From Mycobacterium bourgelatii (GTDB lineage Bacteria > Actinomycetota > Actinomycetes > Mycobacteriales > Mycobacteriaceae), in contig NZ_BLKZ01000002.1 in assembly GCF_010723575.1 (NCBI RefSeq), positions 496,001 to 560,000 of the forward strand: a DNA stretch of 64,000 nt, written 5' to 3'. The translations under genes and the position numbers were made by a program. The first letter of the stretch is position 1. Each line of letters starts with the position of its first letter. Below are positions 63,802-64,000 of the stretch, one piece after another. The notes below the pieces were generated by a model, which was given only the letters and a program-made list of their open reading frames with translations, had not been told where the DNA came from and searched no databases.

Positions 63802-64000
63802 ATGCGATTCGCGTTCAAAACCTCACCGCAGAACACCACCTGGCCGGAGATGCTGGCCGTTTGGCAGGCCGCCGACGACATCGACGTCTACGAATCCGGT
63901 TGGACCTTCGACCACTTCTACCCGATCTTCAGCGACTCCAGCGGACCCTGCCTCGAGGGCTGGACGACCCTGACGGCGTTGGCCCAGGCGACGAAACGGC
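63802..64000 (+). CDS. Luciferase-like (F420-type LLM) oxidoreductase, N-terminal fragment
   Basis: The ATG at 63802 opens MRFAFKTSPQNTTWPEMLAV and continues DIDVYESGWTFDHFYPI, the start of a luciferase-like monooxygenase with the FDHF signature. The frame is open to the window edge (66 codons). Many mycobacterial members use cofactor F420. H37Rv has gltD next to Rv3857c instead, so this is another local difference. Confidence 0.85.
   Translation, partial: MRFAFKTSPQNTTWPEMLAVWQAADDIDVYESGWTFDHFYPIFSDSSGPCLEGWTTLTALAQATKR

Overview
The window is chromosomal DNA of a slow-growing, non-tuberculous Mycobacterium. The gene order follows the Mycobacterium tuberculosis H37Rv stretch from pks13 (Rv3800c) to about Rv3857c. 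The DNA is GC-rich, GTG starts are common, and PE and PE_PGRS genes with the mycobacterial MSFVV-type start are present. Proteins are close to, but not identical with, the H37Rv versions. Orthologue names are assigned from recognised protein sequence and gene order, not from a search.

Layout. (1) 1-16.4 kb, all on the minus strand, is the cell-envelope block: pks13 N-terminus, fadD32, the Rv3802c cutinase-like lipase, fbpD, fbpA, aftB, ubiA, a PAP2 phosphatase, glfT2 and glf. It makes mycolic acids, transfers them to the wall and builds the arabinogalactan that holds them. A frameshifted PE_PGRS gene and a second broken PE copy interrupt it at 3.6-6.9 kb. (2) 16.6-19.4 kb carries the exported repeat protein Erp and an amidase with LGFP-type repeats. 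(3) 19.4-28.6 kb is an accessory island around the orthologue of PE_PGRS62 (Rv3812). On one side are a decarboxylase-spermidine synthase fusion, a cytochrome P450 and an HNH protein. On the other side is a three-gene module: a DUF1190/YgiB-like membrane protein, a glutathionylspermidine-synthase-like ATP-grasp ligase and a DUF350 membrane protein. Together they look like a polyamine-making and polyamine-ligating system that H37Rv lacks here. (4) 28.7-34.6 kb is Rv3813c-Rv3819, including three tandem acyltransferase paralogues.

(5) At 34.6-35.0 kb the H37Rv sulfolipid locus (Rv3820c-Rv3828c) is absent, and a 129-bp direct repeat occupies the junction. (6) 35.0-37.9 kb holds Rv3829c-Rv3831 with two matching TetR operator-like sites. 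(7) serS lies between inverted clusters of an ~66-bp repeat and is on the opposite strand to Rv3834c of H37Rv. (8) 39.7-48.9 kb runs from Rv3835 to Rv3843c, with iron (IdeR) boxes before the Rv3839 orthologue and bfrB. (9) 49-55 kb holds DnaA-box-like sites, sodA with a perfect terminator, a yybP-ykoY manganese riboswitch before a UPF0016 transporter, espR, the H-NS-like gene and rraA. (10) 55-64 kb has the divergent ethA/ethR pair, a methyltransferase, an SOS-boxed DNA polymerase IV absent from this place in H37Rv, an intact PE_PGRS gene, a PHP phosphoesterase and the start of a luciferase-like oxidoreductase.
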